64,000 nt of DNA, taken from assembly GCA_029688905.1 (NCBI GenBank), contig JARULB010000005.1:1-64000 (forward strand). Direction: 5' to 3'. Position 1 is the first letter of the stretch; every line of letters starts with the position of its first letter. A program made the position numbers and the translations under genes. Positions 26,821 through 37,033 of the stretch are shown in pieces. A model generated the notes under the pieces. That model saw nothing but the letters and a program-made list of their open reading frames with translations. It was not told where the DNA came from and ran no database searches. This stretch comes from Balneolales bacterium ANBcel1 (GTDB lineage Bacteria > Bacteroidota > Rhodothermia > Balneolales > Natronogracilivirgulaceae).

Positions 26821-28077
26821 CTAAAGTTCTTTGAACCAGCTCTTCATTCTGGTTGCGATCCTGTTCATCACTTTTTCGACGCTGGACCCCTGGGTGGATG
26901 TGGGAATCATCACCTGGCCGCCCGACTCCTTCTTTTTCTGGAGCGCATGCAGCACGAGGCCCACACCGGTCGCGTAAATCGGATTTTTCACTTCGTTGAC
27001 CAGTCCGCCGGTAAGGCCGCGCGGCATTCCCACCTTGGCGTCCATGCCGAGCACATCGTTCGCCAACGGACAGATGCCGTCCAGCAGCGATCCTCCGCCG
27101 GTCAATACCACTCCGGCGCTCATCTCGCTGGCATACCCGCTTCGCTTTACTTCGATAGCGACGATTTCAAGGATCTCCTCCACACGGGCCTGGATGATCT
27201 TGGACAGAGTACTTTTCCTGATCTCTTTGGGCGGTCGCCCCGCGATTCCGGGTACGGTTATGATTTCGTCCTCCTGAATAAGATCGACATACGCCAGACC
27301 GTGCTCGCGCTTGAGTTTTTCGGCCTGGTCCTCCAACACGCTGAGTCCGATGCGGATGTCGTCGGTAACTTTTTGTCCGGCAATGGCCACCACGGCGGTA
27401 TGCCGGATGGTGTTATCCTGGAAAACCGCGACGTCGGTCGTGCCCCCTCCGACATCCACCAGTACCACTCCGGCCTCCTTCTCTTCGTGATCAAGCACGG
27501 CGTAGGACGAGGCCAGCGGTTCGAGAATCAGGTCGGCCACCTGGAACCCGGCCCGCTCCACACACCGGAACATGTTTTTGGCGGCGGATACCAGTCCGGT
27601 TATGATGTGCACTTCGGCCTCCATCCGCATGCCGCTCATGCCCACAGGATCGCCGATACCATCCTGGCCGTCCACAATAAACTCCTGCGGGATGACATGG
27701 ATGATCTGCTGATCGGTCGGAAGCATGATGCGCTGGCAATCCTCCAGCAGGCGCTCCACATCCTTCACCGTGATTTCATTATCGCGGTTGTTGATGGTGA
27801 TGACCCCCTTGCTCCGCATGCTGCGGATGTGATCGCCGGCAATGCCGACATTCACCGACTTCACCTCAATCCCGGAGGCCAGCTGTGCCTGTTCGATGGC
27901 TGTGCGTATGGCGTTCACCGTTTTCTCGATATTGACGACCACCCCGCGGTTCAGGCCGTCGCTGGGGGCTTTCCCCACCCCCAGAATGTTGATTTTCTGC
28001 ATTTCATCAACGGATGCCACCACCGCGCACACTTTGGTGGTTCCGATATCCAGGCCTACTACGATCCGATCTTCCAT
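26821..28077 (-). CDS. ftsA: cell division protein FtsA
   Basis: An actin-fold ATPase that anchors FtsZ to the membrane. The 418 residues include phosphate-binding motifs GLDIGTTKV (residues 8-16) and VDVGGGTTDVAVF (about 205), and a C-terminal amphipathic membrane-targeting helix (RMKSWFKEL). It lies between ftsQ and ftsZ as is usual. Confidence 0.97.
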   Translation of the reverse strand: MEDRIVVGLDIGTTKVCAVVASVDEMQKINILGVGKAPSDGLNRGVVVNIEKTVNAIRTAIEQAQLASGIEVKSVNVGIAGDHIRSMRSKGVITINNRDNEITVKDVERLLEDCQRIMLPTDQQIIHVIPQEFIVDGQDGIGDPVGMSGMRMEAEVHIITGLVSAAKNMFRCVERAGFQVADLILEPLASSYAVLDHEEKEAGVVLVDVGGGTTDVAVFQDNTIRHTAVVAIAGQKVTDDIRIGLSVLEDQAEKLKREHGLAYVDLIQEDEIITVPGIAGRPPKEIRKSTLSKIIQARVEEILEIVAIEVKRSGYASEMSAGVVLTGGGSLLDGICPLANDVLGMDAKVGMPRGLTGGLVNEVKNPIYATGVGLVLHALQKKKESGGQVMIPTSTQGSSVEKVMNRIATRMKSWFKEL

Positions 28078-28203
28078 AGCGTTATTATCTGATTAATAAG
28101 GTAAACTGTTCGTCCGGAGACGCCCCCGGCTTGTGCAGAAGGCGTTCGGCCCCGTCACCATTCAAATTTCTGTTCGTTGTTTCATATGTGGTATTCCGTT
28201 TTG

Positions 28204-28956
28204 TCATCGCTCCCTGGCCACAATTTGTCCGCTGTAGCGAAAATCCAGCGTTCGTACATGGTCGATTCCCTTTTGGGAGATAACCTGCGACTGGAACGCC
28301 TGCCATTTTCGCAGCCGCCTGTCGAAGTCTTCGTGCCCGAAGGTCAGGCGCACGGTATTCTCGTCGGTCAGTGCCACAACGCCATCCTGCCCGGTGACCA
28401 TCACTTCACTGATCATCGCGTAGAGTCCCGGATAGGAGGCCGCCCGGGCCAGGAACGACCGCGCCATTTCAAACGATTCCGATGCAAGCGTGTCGGGCCG
28501 GGTAGCGTCCGCAAGCATCCCGTCCAGTGAAAATCCATGCAGGATGGGCACATCCACCTGCCGCCCCAGCACTACCGGTAGTACAATGCCCGATTCAGCG
28601 ACCAGCGCGCTGCGCCCGTTATCCACCAGAAGCGCTATTGGCCGCTCTTCCTCCACCCGGATACGCATTCTGCCCGTCTGCGAGAGATTGACATGCGCCG
28701 TCCGGATCCAGGGCAGGGTTTCGATCCGCTCAATCACATCCAGAAAGACAATGCTGTCGCCGTGCATGCCTTCATCGATACCACTTTTGTACAGGACGCC
28801 ATCGGCATCGGCAAGCAGGTGTCCGTGCACCGTTATTTCCGAGACCATCACCGATCGGTTGAGCTGCCAGCCTATTACCACCGCGGCAATGATCAGAGCC
28901 GCCGCCGCGAACAGATACTCGATACCGAATGATTGTTTTTCGATGCTGCGGGTCAT
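28204..28956 (-). CDS. ftsQ: cell division protein FtsQ/DivIB
   Basis: A 250-residue bitopic membrane protein with a short cytoplasmic start, one membrane helix (residues about 13-31) and a periplasmic POTRA-like domain beginning VSEITVHGH, followed by the FtsQ beta domain. It links early and late divisome proteins. Its start overlaps the murC stop by 4 bases (ATGA). A 126-base gap separates it from ftsA. Confidence 0.9.
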   Translation of the reverse strand: MTRSIEKQSFGIEYLFAAAALIIAAVVIGWQLNRSVMVSEITVHGHLLADADGVLYKSGIDEGMHGDSIVFLDVIERIETLPWIRTAHVNLSQTGRMRIRVEEERPIALLVDNGRSALVAESGIVLPVVLGRQVDVPILHGFSLDGMLADATRPDTLASESFEMARSFLARAASYPGLYAMISEVMVTGQDGVVALTDENTVRLTFGHEDFDRRLRKWQAFQSQVISQKGIDHVRTLDFRYSGQIVARER

Positions 28957-30407
28957 AGGCCACCTCCGCGGTTTTGTGAACTGTCACCGGTTGCGGCACC
29001 GGACTGTTTCAGTGACCGGACAAACGCTTCACCCGACTTGTAAATGTCACCTGCGCCCATGGTGATAACCATGTCGCCGGGTCGGATCACCTCTGCCAGC
29101 TTCTCCGGCAGCTGATTCTTGTCGGCGACGTAGGTCACATCCCGGTGACCGAACGCACGGGCGGTATCGGCGACCAACTGTCCGTCGACCCCATCCACAG
29201 GCGCTTCCCGTGCAGCATAGACATCGGTGAGGATAAGCTTCTCAGCGTCAAAGAATGAAAGGCCGAACTCCTTGTACAGCTCGCTGGTCCTGGAGTAGAG
29301 GTGCGGCTGGAATACGGCGACAATACGGTGTTCGGGCCACCCGTCACGGGCGGCGCTGAGGGTCGCTTTCACCTCGGTGGGATGATGGGCATAATCATCC
29401 ACAACCATCACATCGTCATCTTCATATTTGATCTGGAACCGCCGGAACACTCCGCTGTAGGCGGCCAGGCCCTTCCTGATCTTTTCAAACGGAATCCCCA
29501 GCTCGAGGCCGATGCCTATGGCGGAGAGTGTATTCAGGATATTATGATCACCCGGGGCGTCGACCGAAACCCGCCCCAGCTCACTGCCTTCAAACAGAAC
29601 GGTAAAACTGCTGCGAAGCCGTTCCGACGTCACGTCTGCCGGTCGAAGCTGGGCCTGTGGCGTAAATCCGTACGTAATGATTCTCCGCTCGATCTCCGGG
29701 ATAATACTGCGGAGTTTCGGGTCATCCAGACAGAGTATCACCGCGCCGTAAAACGGCACCTTGTTCGCAAATTCGATGAACGCGTTCTTGATATCCTGCT
29801 CATCGTCATAGATATCCATGTGCTCGATATCGATGTTGGTGATGACGGCGAGCGATGGACTCAGACGCAGGAAAGTGCGGTCGAACTCATCCGCCTCAAC
29901 GATAACAATATCACCTTTGCCGACGACCGCGTTGGTTTTGTCGAAACTGTGCACGCGACCGCCCACAATAATGGTCGGATCGAATTCTCCGGCCTGCACC
30001 ACGAGGCCGGTCATGGTGGTGGCTGTTGTCTTGCCATGGGTTCCGGCAATGCCGATGCCGTACTTCATGCGCATCAGCTCCGCCAGCATTTCGGCGCGCT
30101 TGATCACCGGAATCCCGCGATCCAGTGCCGCAGATGTTTCAACATTTTCTTTCGCCGTCACGGCGCTGGTGTACACAACCACATCGGCCCCTCCGATATT
30201 CGACGGATCGTGGCCCACAAATACGGTTGCTCCCAGTTTCTCCAGCCGGTCGGTGTTCTCGCTTTTGCTGCCGTCAGATCCTGTTACGGTGAAACCGCGA
30301 TGCAGCAGGATTTCGGCCATGCCGCTCATGCCGATCCCTCCGATACCCACCATGTGTATATGGCGCGTATTGCCGAAAACCGGTTGTGTCTGAATCGAAT
30401 GTGTCAT
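28953..30407 (-). CDS. murC: UDP-N-acetylmuramate--L-alanine ligase MurC
   Basis: This enzyme adds the first amino acid (L-Ala) to UDP-MurNAc in the cytoplasm. The 484 residues include the nucleotide loop GIGGIGMSGMAEIL near residue 22, the ATP-binding GTHGKTTATT near residue 120, and DDYAHHPTE near residue 350, all typical of MurC. The start overlaps the murG stop by 4 bases. Confidence 0.97.
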   Translation of the reverse strand: MTHSIQTQPVFGNTRHIHMVGIGGIGMSGMAEILLHRGFTVTGSDGSKSENTDRLEKLGATVFVGHDPSNIGGADVVVYTSAVTAKENVETSAALDRGIPVIKRAEMLAELMRMKYGIGIAGTHGKTTATTMTGLVVQAGEFDPTIIVGGRVHSFDKTNAVVGKGDIVIVEADEFDRTFLRLSPSLAVITNIDIEHMDIYDDEQDIKNAFIEFANKVPFYGAVILCLDDPKLRSIIPEIERRIITYGFTPQAQLRPADVTSERLRSSFTVLFEGSELGRVSVDAPGDHNILNTLSAIGIGLELGIPFEKIRKGLAAYSGVFRRFQIKYEDDDVMVVDDYAHHPTEVKATLSAARDGWPEHRIVAVFQPHLYSRTSELYKEFGLSFFDAEKLILTDVYAAREAPVDGVDGQLVADTARAFGHRDVTYVADKNQLPEKLAEVIRPGDMVITMGAGDIYKSGEAFVRSLKQSGAATGDSSQNRGGGL

Positions 30408-31582
30408 GCGGTTGCCCTGGTTTTCGTTATGGGTGTTTCGGCGGGTCGGATGCGGTTGAGAATTAGGCTTGCGATCTCACGGGCGGCATTCGGCCTGGCC
30501 AGCCCGGCGATTTTTTTCTCCATTTCAAGCCTCTTTCCGGGATTCATGATCAGAGAGCGGACAGCCACCGGAAGTTCATCGGCCAGGCGATCGTCTTTCA
30601 GCAGCATTGCCGCGCCTTTGCCGGCCAGCGCTTCCGCGTTTTTGGTTTGATGGTCGCCGGCAACCCAGGGGCTCGGCACCAGTATCCCCGCCTTTCCGGT
30701 GACCATAAGCTCCGAGCAGGTGATGGCGCCCGCCCGTGCCACCACTGTGTCGGCGGCGGCCCATGCCTCGGCAACATCATCCATGAATCCGAAAAGCCGC
30801 AAACCGGCCTGTTGCCCTTGCCGCTCACCGATGCCGTATTCCCGTTCCAGCCGAAGCCGTATCTCCTGCAGGTAGTGCTCACCGCACTGCCAAATGATTT
30901 GCAGTCCGTCCATATCCAGAAGCGCGTCCAGGTTTTTAAACACCGCTTCATTGATGCTCTTTGCACCACCGCTGCCGCCCATCAGCAGCAACACCGGTTT
31001 GCCGGGGTCAAAATCGAAATGCGCTTTCGCGTTGCGGACAAATGACGAATCTCGCAGCCGCTCCATCAGGCTTTGCCTGACCGGATTGCCGGCACAAACC
31101 GTTCTGTCTGCGGGGAACCAGCGGCCGGCTTCCTCAAATGCGGTAAAAATCAGCTCGGCGTGCGGCGCCAGTTTGCGGTTGGTTACACCGGGATAGCTGT
31201 TCTGCTCCTGCAGGAAGACCGGTACACGCTGCCGGGCAGCCATCCATCCCGCCGGACCCGCAGCAAAACCGCCGCAACTGACCAGGGCATGCGGACGAAA
31301 ACGTCGGATCAGTGACCGGCTTTGCCATAAACTGACCAGCAGTTTCAGAGGGAAGAGCAGATTCTTGAGCGTCAGGCGCCGGTGGAAGCCGCTGATCCAT
31401 ACCGGTGTGATATCGTATCCTGCGGCAGGCACCGCCTTCCACTCCATCCGGTCGCGGGTTCCGACAAACAGGAACCGCGCGGAGGGATACTGCTCCCGAA
31501 TCGCATCGGCAATGGCGATGGCAGGAAATACGTGTCCACCGGTTCCGCCGGCAGCCATTATTATGCGTAGTTCATCCGCCAT
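30404..31582 (-). CDS. murG: UDP-GlcNAc transferase MurG
   Basis: A 392-residue GT28 enzyme that adds GlcNAc to lipid I on the inner membrane face, forming lipid II. The N-terminal glycine-rich loop AAGGTGGHVFPA (residues 10-21) and the C-terminal donor-site region VVARAGAITCSELM are diagnostic. Its start overlaps the end of ftsW by 11 bases. Confidence 0.96.
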   Translation of the reverse strand: MADELRIIMAAGGTGGHVFPAIAIADAIREQYPSARFLFVGTRDRMEWKAVPAAGYDITPVWISGFHRRLTLKNLLFPLKLLVSLWQSRSLIRRFRPHALVSCGGFAAGPAGWMAARQRVPVFLQEQNSYPGVTNRKLAPHAELIFTAFEEAGRWFPADRTVCAGNPVRQSLMERLRDSSFVRNAKAHFDFDPGKPVLLLMGGSGGAKSINEAVFKNLDALLDMDGLQIIWQCGEHYLQEIRLRLEREYGIGERQGQQAGLRLFGFMDDVAEAWAAADTVVARAGAITCSELMVTGKAGILVPSPWVAGDHQTKNAEALAGKGAAMLLKDDRLADELPVAVRSLIMNPGKRLEMEKKIAGLARPNAAREIASLILNRIRPAETPITKTRATA

Positions 31583-32756
31583 GAGACACCTCCCTGGTTT
31601 TGGAAATGCTCAGCAAAATACCGATCAGCACACCAGAAAAGAGCATGCTTGTACCTCCGTAGCTGATGAACGGCATGGGGAGACCGGTTACCGGCAGCAA
31701 GCCGGTCGCCACCCCGGCATTCACAAACGCGAACATGGTCACGCCAAGCGTACAACCGACGGCCATCAGCATTCCCAGTGTATCGCGGGCGCGTTTGGCA
31801 ATAACGGCAATGCCCCGGAACAGGATGACCACATAGAGCAGCATCACCACCCCCGCGCCCAGAAGACCGTATTCCTCGGTGATGATGGCATAAATAAAAT
31901 CGTTGTACGGAGCCGGCAGAAAATCGCGCTGGGTGCTTTTCCCGATACCCACCCCGAGCAGACCGCCCTGTGCAACGGCGATATGCGCCTGCTGTGCCTG
32001 GTAGCCGCTCGTCAGCTGAAACTCGGTGCTTTCGATATGGAGCACCTGATCGACATAGTTCGTCACCCGGCTCTGGCGCTCGGCCGACATGGAGAGCAGC
32101 GCCCCGGCTCCGATGACACCTGCAACCAGCAGTGTACCAATATGCAACACGCTTACACGTCCCACGAACATGATCATCAGACACATGACCAGCAGCAGCG
32201 CGGCACTGCTGAAGTCCTCGAGACCGATCAGGGCGCAGGTAACCAGCACCCAGACCATGGTCGGCAGAAACGCCCGGCTGAAACTGCGGATGTACTCCTG
32301 CTTCTGGCTCACCAGCCAGGAGACGTACACCAGCAGCGAGACGGTGGCCAGCGACGAGGGCTGGAACGAAAACCCGCCCAGGCTGAGCGAGCGACGGGCA
32401 CCGAAGACCTCCGTTCCGTAGATACTTACAATGATCAAAAAGAGCCAGCTCAACAGCAGAGCGTACCGGCTCAACTTGGCGATCAGGCGATAGTCGAATT
32501 TGGAGACGATCACCATCACCAGAAGGGATATCACCAGCTTGATGGCGTGATTGCCTACCAGGGTGCCGGCCGTGGTGTTGTGGGTCTCGGCGAAATAGGC
32601 AATCGAAGAATAGACGGCAAGAAGTCCGGCCATCATCAGTCCAACCACGCTGACCAGCAGCCACCGGTCGCTGGGCACACCGGTTGCGGCGGCCGATCCG
32701 TTGGTCGGCTGCTCGAACAGGTACTGCTTTTTGAACGTGGTCGAAAACATACTCAT
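31572..32756 (-). CDS. ftsW: SEDS-family glycosyltransferase FtsW
   Basis: A 394-residue polytopic membrane protein with about ten membrane segments, the peptidoglycan polymerase of the divisome that works with FtsI. Family motifs visible include the C-terminal TGLPMPFISYGGTSML. The ATG at 32756 is one base after the murD stop. Confidence 0.95.
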   Translation of the reverse strand: MSMFSTTFKKQYLFEQPTNGSAAATGVPSDRWLLVSVVGLMMAGLLAVYSSIAYFAETHNTTAGTLVGNHAIKLVISLLVMVIVSKFDYRLIAKLSRYALLLSWLFLIIVSIYGTEVFGARRSLSLGGFSFQPSSLATVSLLVYVSWLVSQKQEYIRSFSRAFLPTMVWVLVTCALIGLEDFSSAALLLVMCLMIMFVGRVSVLHIGTLLVAGVIGAGALLSMSAERQSRVTNYVDQVLHIESTEFQLTSGYQAQQAHIAVAQGGLLGVGIGKSTQRDFLPAPYNDFIYAIITEEYGLLGAGVVMLLYVVILFRGIAVIAKRARDTLGMLMAVGCTLGVTMFAFVNAGVATGLLPVTGLPMPFISYGGTSMLFSGVLIGILLSISKTREVSHGG

Positions 32757-32757
32757 A

Positions 32758-34116
32758 TCACAGGGTCATTACGGCCTGAATAAACTTCTGGCCGCGGTCT
32801 TCGTAACTATCAAACATGTCGAACGAGGCACATGCCGGGCTGAGCAGAACCACATCGCCCTGCGTGGCATCCATCCAGCCCATCCGGACGGCTTCCTGCA
32901 TCGTATCGGCAAAGCGGATCACGGGCGCTACTCCGTCCAGCTGCTCGCGGATCGCCTCACGGCCCTCTCCGATGGCAATTACCGATTTTACTTTTTTTCT
33001 GATTTCCTGATGGAGCTCGCTGTAGTCGTTGCCCTTGTCGCGGCCGCCCATGATCAGCACCACCGGCCTTTGAAAGCTGGACAACGCGTACCATACGGCA
33101 TTCACATTGGTGGCCTTGCTGTCGTTGTACCAGGCAACCCCATCCATTTCACGCACTTTCTGCAACCGGTGCGGAACGCCCTCAAAACCGGACAGACTAT
33201 CTCGGATGGGAGCTTTATCGATTTCACATATTCGTGCGGCCAGCGCTACGGCCAGTCCGTTTCTCAGGTTGTGCCTTCCCGGCAGTGCAATTTCTTTCAT
33301 GGAAAGTACCTCCTCGTTGTGAGACTCCGACTGAATGCGAATAATACCGTCGCGAATGCAGGCGCCGGGCACCTCCACTTCGCTGGAAAAGGGGATGAGA
33401 TCCGGATGCGACGGCTGCCGTTCCAGCTTCTCAACCTGCTGCCGGACCACGGGATCATCGAAGCCGTAAATCAGGATGTCGTCGGGCATCTGGTGGCCGG
33501 GCAGTTGCATTTTGGAAGCGATATAGTTTTCAAACCGATTTTGGTACCGGTTGAGATGGTCCGGAGTAATGTTGAGCAGAATCGCCACCCGGGCGCGAAA
33601 TCGATCGATATGGTCGAGCTGGAAGCTGCTGACTTCAAGGATGACATCCACACCGGGACCCGTTTGCCCGACCACTTCCGAAAAAGCCGTACCGACATTG
33701 CCTGCAAGCAGAAAATCACGCCCCGACCGCTTCCACACATCGGCCAGCCAATTCACCACCGTCGTCTTTCCGTTGGATCCGGTGACCGCGATGATCCTGC
33801 TCCGGCAGAACCAGGAGGCCACTTCTATTTCGGAGTAAACCGGTTTGCCGCCATCCAGATAGGCGCGTACCAACGGGGCGTCGGAGGGCACGCCGGGGCT
33901 CACCACCAGAAAATCGCCTCTTTCAGCAGCATCGCTGTGACCCTGCTCTTCAAAGGGTATCCCAATGCCCTCCAGTCGTTTCCGGAAACCGGGGACAATA
34001 CTTCCGGCATCCGTTACCAGCACACCGGCCCCGTTGCGCAGCAACAGCTCCGCCACGGCCACCCCGCTTCGGGCGGCACCGGCGATCACGATATGGCTGT
34101 CACGAACTCGGGTCAT
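32758..34116 (-). CDS. murD: UDP-MurNAc-L-Ala--D-Glu ligase MurD
   Basis: It adds D-glutamate to UDP-MurNAc-L-Ala. The 452 residues contain the ATP-binding TGSNGKTTVVNWL near residue 115 and the family motif YNDSKATNVNAV near residue 330. A 128-base gap separates it from mraY, which is one of the places where a missing murF or other gene might have been lost. Confidence 0.96.
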   Translation of the reverse strand: MTRVRDSHIVIAGAARSGVAVAELLLRNGAGVLVTDAGSIVPGFRKRLEGIGIPFEEQGHSDAAERGDFLVVSPGVPSDAPLVRAYLDGGKPVYSEIEVASWFCRSRIIAVTGSNGKTTVVNWLADVWKRSGRDFLLAGNVGTAFSEVVGQTGPGVDVILEVSSFQLDHIDRFRARVAILLNITPDHLNRYQNRFENYIASKMQLPGHQMPDDILIYGFDDPVVRQQVEKLERQPSHPDLIPFSSEVEVPGACIRDGIIRIQSESHNEEVLSMKEIALPGRHNLRNGLAVALAARICEIDKAPIRDSLSGFEGVPHRLQKVREMDGVAWYNDSKATNVNAVWYALSSFQRPVVLIMGGRDKGNDYSELHQEIRKKVKSVIAIGEGREAIREQLDGVAPVIRFADTMQEAVRMGWMDATQGDVVLLSPACASFDMFDSYEDRGQKFIQAVMTL

Positions 34117-34244
34117 AGTGCAAGCAAAGAGATATTTCGGAGGTTCTGGTTCATGGTTCTGGTAGCTGAATGATTGTTTGTCACATCACGGGGTTAGTAA
34201 GCACGTTTGGAATTTCGGAACCGGTGCAGGGTCCCGCGGGCAGG

Positions 34245-35381
34245 TCATCTCAGTTTGAGGGTTATGATGGTGAAAATGGCCAGCAGGATGGCGACGATCC
34301 AGAAACGGACGACAATCTTGGGTTCGGACCATCCCTTCATTTCGAAGTGGTGGTGCAGCGGAGCGATTTTGAAGAATCTCCGCCCTTCGCCGTAACGCCG
34401 TTTGGTGTATTTGAAATAACTGGTCTGGATAATGACCGACAGGGCTTCCACGAAGAAGATCCCGCACAAAATGGGCAGCAACAGCTCTTTATGGATCATC
34501 AGCGCCACGGCTCCGATACCACCGCCGAGCGCAAGTGAGCCGGTATCCCCCATAAATATTTCGGCCGGATAGGCATTGTACCACAGGAATCCGAAGCAGG
34601 CCCCCACCAGTCCGGCGCAGTAGATGGTAAGCTCTCCGGTACCGGGCAGATAGAGAATATCCAGGAAGCCCGAGTAGTCGACACGGCCGGAGACGTATGC
34701 GAGAATCCCGAGAGCGAGGCCGGCAATGGCGGTAGTTCCGCTGGCCAGGCCGTCCAGGCCGTCGGTCAGGTTCACCGAATTGCTCACGGCAGTGAGGATA
34801 AAAATGCAGACCGGGATATAGACGGCCCATCCCAGTGCTTCGCCGAAAAGGGCGTAGTCGATATTGGTATCCTTGACAAAGGGTATGGTACTCAACGTGT
34901 TGTAGTCCTGGAAATCGGGATGGAAATAGAGAACCGAACCCAGCACGGCACCGACGAGCACCTGGCCGATAATTTTGAATTTGCCAAGCAGTCCTTCCTT
35001 GTTCTTTCGGATGATTTTGATGTAGTCGTCCACAAAGCCGACACCGCCGAGCGTTATGGTCACCATCAGAATCAGCCAGATGTAGATGTTGCCCGGATCG
35101 GCCCACATAACGGTGGAAACGATGATTGCCGTGAGAATCAGCAGTCCGCCCATACTGGGGGTTCCCTGTTTTTCCTGATGGGCATCGAGTCCGATATCGT
35201 CCCGGATGTTTTCCCGGAGCTGAAGCCGGGAGAGCAGCCGGATCATTTTGCGGCCCAGAAATACGGAGATGAAGAAGGCGGTCAGTGCCGCAAGCGCGCT
35301 CCGCACCGTAATAAACGTAAATACACCAAAACCCGGCGGGTTGATGATCTGCTGTATCCAGTCGAGTAGCATAAAGAGCAT
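34245..35381 (-). CDS. mraY: phospho-MurNAc-pentapeptide transferase MraY
   Basis: An integral membrane enzyme that makes lipid I from UDP-MurNAc-pentapeptide and undecaprenyl phosphate. It has about ten membrane segments and the motifs GTPSMGGL, FVDDYIKI, NLTDGLDGLASG and the HHHFEMKGW metal/phosphate motif. The ATG at 35381 overlaps the murE stop by one base (TGATG), giving 378 residues. The open frame extends 22 codons further upstream inside murE, but those residues do not resemble the family. Confidence 0.95.
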   Translation of the reverse strand: MLFMLLDWIQQIINPPGFGVFTFITVRSALAALTAFFISVFLGRKMIRLLSRLQLRENIRDDIGLDAHQEKQGTPSMGGLLILTAIIVSTVMWADPGNIYIWLILMVTITLGGVGFVDDYIKIIRKNKEGLLGKFKIIGQVLVGAVLGSVLYFHPDFQDYNTLSTIPFVKDTNIDYALFGEALGWAVYIPVCIFILTAVSNSVNLTDGLDGLASGTTAIAGLALGILAYVSGRVDYSGFLDILYLPGTGELTIYCAGLVGACFGFLWYNAYPAEIFMGDTGSLALGGGIGAVALMIHKELLLPILCGIFFVEALSVIIQTSYFKYTKRRYGEGRRFFKIAPLHHHFEMKGWSEPKIVVRFWIVAILLAIFTIITLKLR

Positions 35382-37033
35382 CAGGATACCTCCCCACCGG
35401 TTTTGCGTGCACGTTTTCGCTTGCCGGACAGGCGACGGTCGATCCATTCGGCAAGGGCTTTGGCGGCGATCTCCCGGTCGTCGAATTTATGGCGGCGGCC
35501 GTGCACCTCCTGATAGGTTTCGTGGCCTTTCCCCGCAATCAGCACAATCGTCCGGGTATCGGCATCCAATATGGCCGAGCGAATGGCTTTTCGGCGCCGG
35601 GGCTCGATATAGAGGTGTTCGCTGCGTACAATGCCGCCGCGTATGTCGCGAATGATCGCGTCGGGCTCTTCGGTGCGCGGATTGTCGGAGGTGAGGGTCA
35701 CCACATCGGCATACCGGTCGGCGATACGTCCCATCTCCGCCCGTTTTGTGCGGTCCCGGTCACCGCCGCAGCCAAATACCACATGCAGCGTCTCCTTTCG
35801 GCTCCGAACGTTGTCGAGCGTTCGCAGTACATTTTCGAGGGCGTCGGGGGTATGCGCGTAATCGACGAAGACGACAGGCTGCGGCGTGGTTTCCACCGAC
35901 GCGCCCGGCTCCATTTCCGCCTCACCGGCACTGTCGCCACCAGCTTCCGCCGGCTTCTGACCGTTTGCCTCTTTAGGAGTCTCCGCCTCACGCAACCCGC
36001 CGGCCGTTACCCTTTCCAGCCTGCCCGGCGCTCCTGTTGCATCGCCGAGTGCCCCGGCAACACTGTACTGCGGACACCCCAGCGCCAGGCAGATCAGATA
36101 GGCCTGGGCGACATTATAGGCATTGTAGCGGCCGGTCAGCGGAGTACTGACGATCGTCCCGTCGAGGTCCAGTACCATGCCATCGGACCGTTCATCCAGA
36201 ATCCGGAAATCCCGGTCGCTTTCAAAGCCGAACGACCAAGTATCGGCCCGGCACCCGTCCGTGACCTTCCAGGATGCCGGATCATCGCGATTGACAACCG
36301 AAACGGCATTCTCATCCAGCGTAACAAAAAGCCGTTTTTTCGCCTCGATGTAGGAGGCCATGTCGCGGTGGTAGTCGAGGTGATCCTGACTGATATTGGT
36401 AAATCCGGCGACATCAAACCGAATCCCCCCTGTTCGCTGCTGCTCAAGCGCGTGCGACGAAACCTCCATTATGGCAAACGCCGTATCCACTTCTACCATT
36501 TGCCGAAGAATATCCGCAATGGTGACGGAATCGGGCGTAGTGAGACGGCTGGGCAGCACCTTGTCCCCGATGCGGGTCTCCACCGTCCCGAGTAGCCCGG
36601 CGTGGTACCCGAGCTTCACCAGCACCTGATATACTAGGGTGGATACCGTCGTCTTCCCGTTTGTTCCCGTAATACCGACCATTTTCATCGATTTCGCAGG
36701 ATAATCGGCGAACGCCTGAGCCAGCTCGCCGGCAATGCTGCGGGTATCGGCAACCTGGAGGTACCACACGTTTTCTTCCGGGTGGATGGTTTTCGAACTA
36801 CGTGTCCCGCTGCTGTGCGCATCGGGAATATGTTCGGCGATGATCACACCGGCTCCCTTGCGAACCGCCTCGCGGATGTAGGCGTGTCCGTCGGACCTGG
36901 TGCCTCTGAGCGCCAGAAATACATCGTTTTTGCGCACTTCGCGTGAGTCGATAACCAGGCGGCCCGGGGTGCCGTCAAAACGGCCGGCCTGTTGCAACGG
37001 ATGGATGATATGGAGCAGCTCTTCCGGCTTCAT
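35381..37033 (-). CDS. murE: UDP-MurNAc-tripeptide synthetase MurE (meso-DAP type)
   Basis: It adds the third amino acid of the peptide stem. The ATP loop GTNGKTTVSTL is near residue 125, and the DNPR motif near residue 455 marks a meso-diaminopimelate enzyme. At 550 residues it is longer than usual because of a low-complexity Ala/Glu/Gly insert at about residues 348-385, just before the conserved VFVDYAHTPDAL. The start overlaps the ftsI stop by one base. Confidence 0.95.
   Translation of the reverse strand: MKPEELLHIIHPLQQAGRFDGTPGRLVIDSREVRKNDVFLALRGTRSDGHAYIREAVRKGAGVIIAEHIPDAHSSGTRSSKTIHPEENVWYLQVADTRSIAGELAQAFADYPAKSMKMVGITGTNGKTTVSTLVYQVLVKLGYHAGLLGTVETRIGDKVLPSRLTTPDSVTIADILRQMVEVDTAFAIMEVSSHALEQQRTGGIRFDVAGFTNISQDHLDYHRDMASYIEAKKRLFVTLDENAVSVVNRDDPASWKVTDGCRADTWSFGFESDRDFRILDERSDGMVLDLDGTIVSTPLTGRYNAYNVAQAYLICLALGCPQYSVAGALGDATGAPGRLERVTAGGLREAETPKEANGQKPAEAGGDSAGEAEMEPGASVETTPQPVVFVDYAHTPDALENVLRTLDNVRSRKETLHVVFGCGGDRDRTKRAEMGRIADRYADVVTLTSDNPRTEEPDAIIRDIRGGIVRSEHLYIEPRRRKAIRSAILDADTRTIVLIAGKGHETYQEVHGRRHKFDDREIAAKALAEWIDRRLSGKRKRARKTGGEVS

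Noticed and set aside
26806-28092. 428-codon plus-strand frame opposite ftsA
   Set aside because: It is an antisense shadow of ftsA caused by GC-rich codon use; the ftsA frame has all the family motifs. Similar long frames opposite murC, ftsW, murD, thrA, metX and the TonB receptor were rejected for the same reason.
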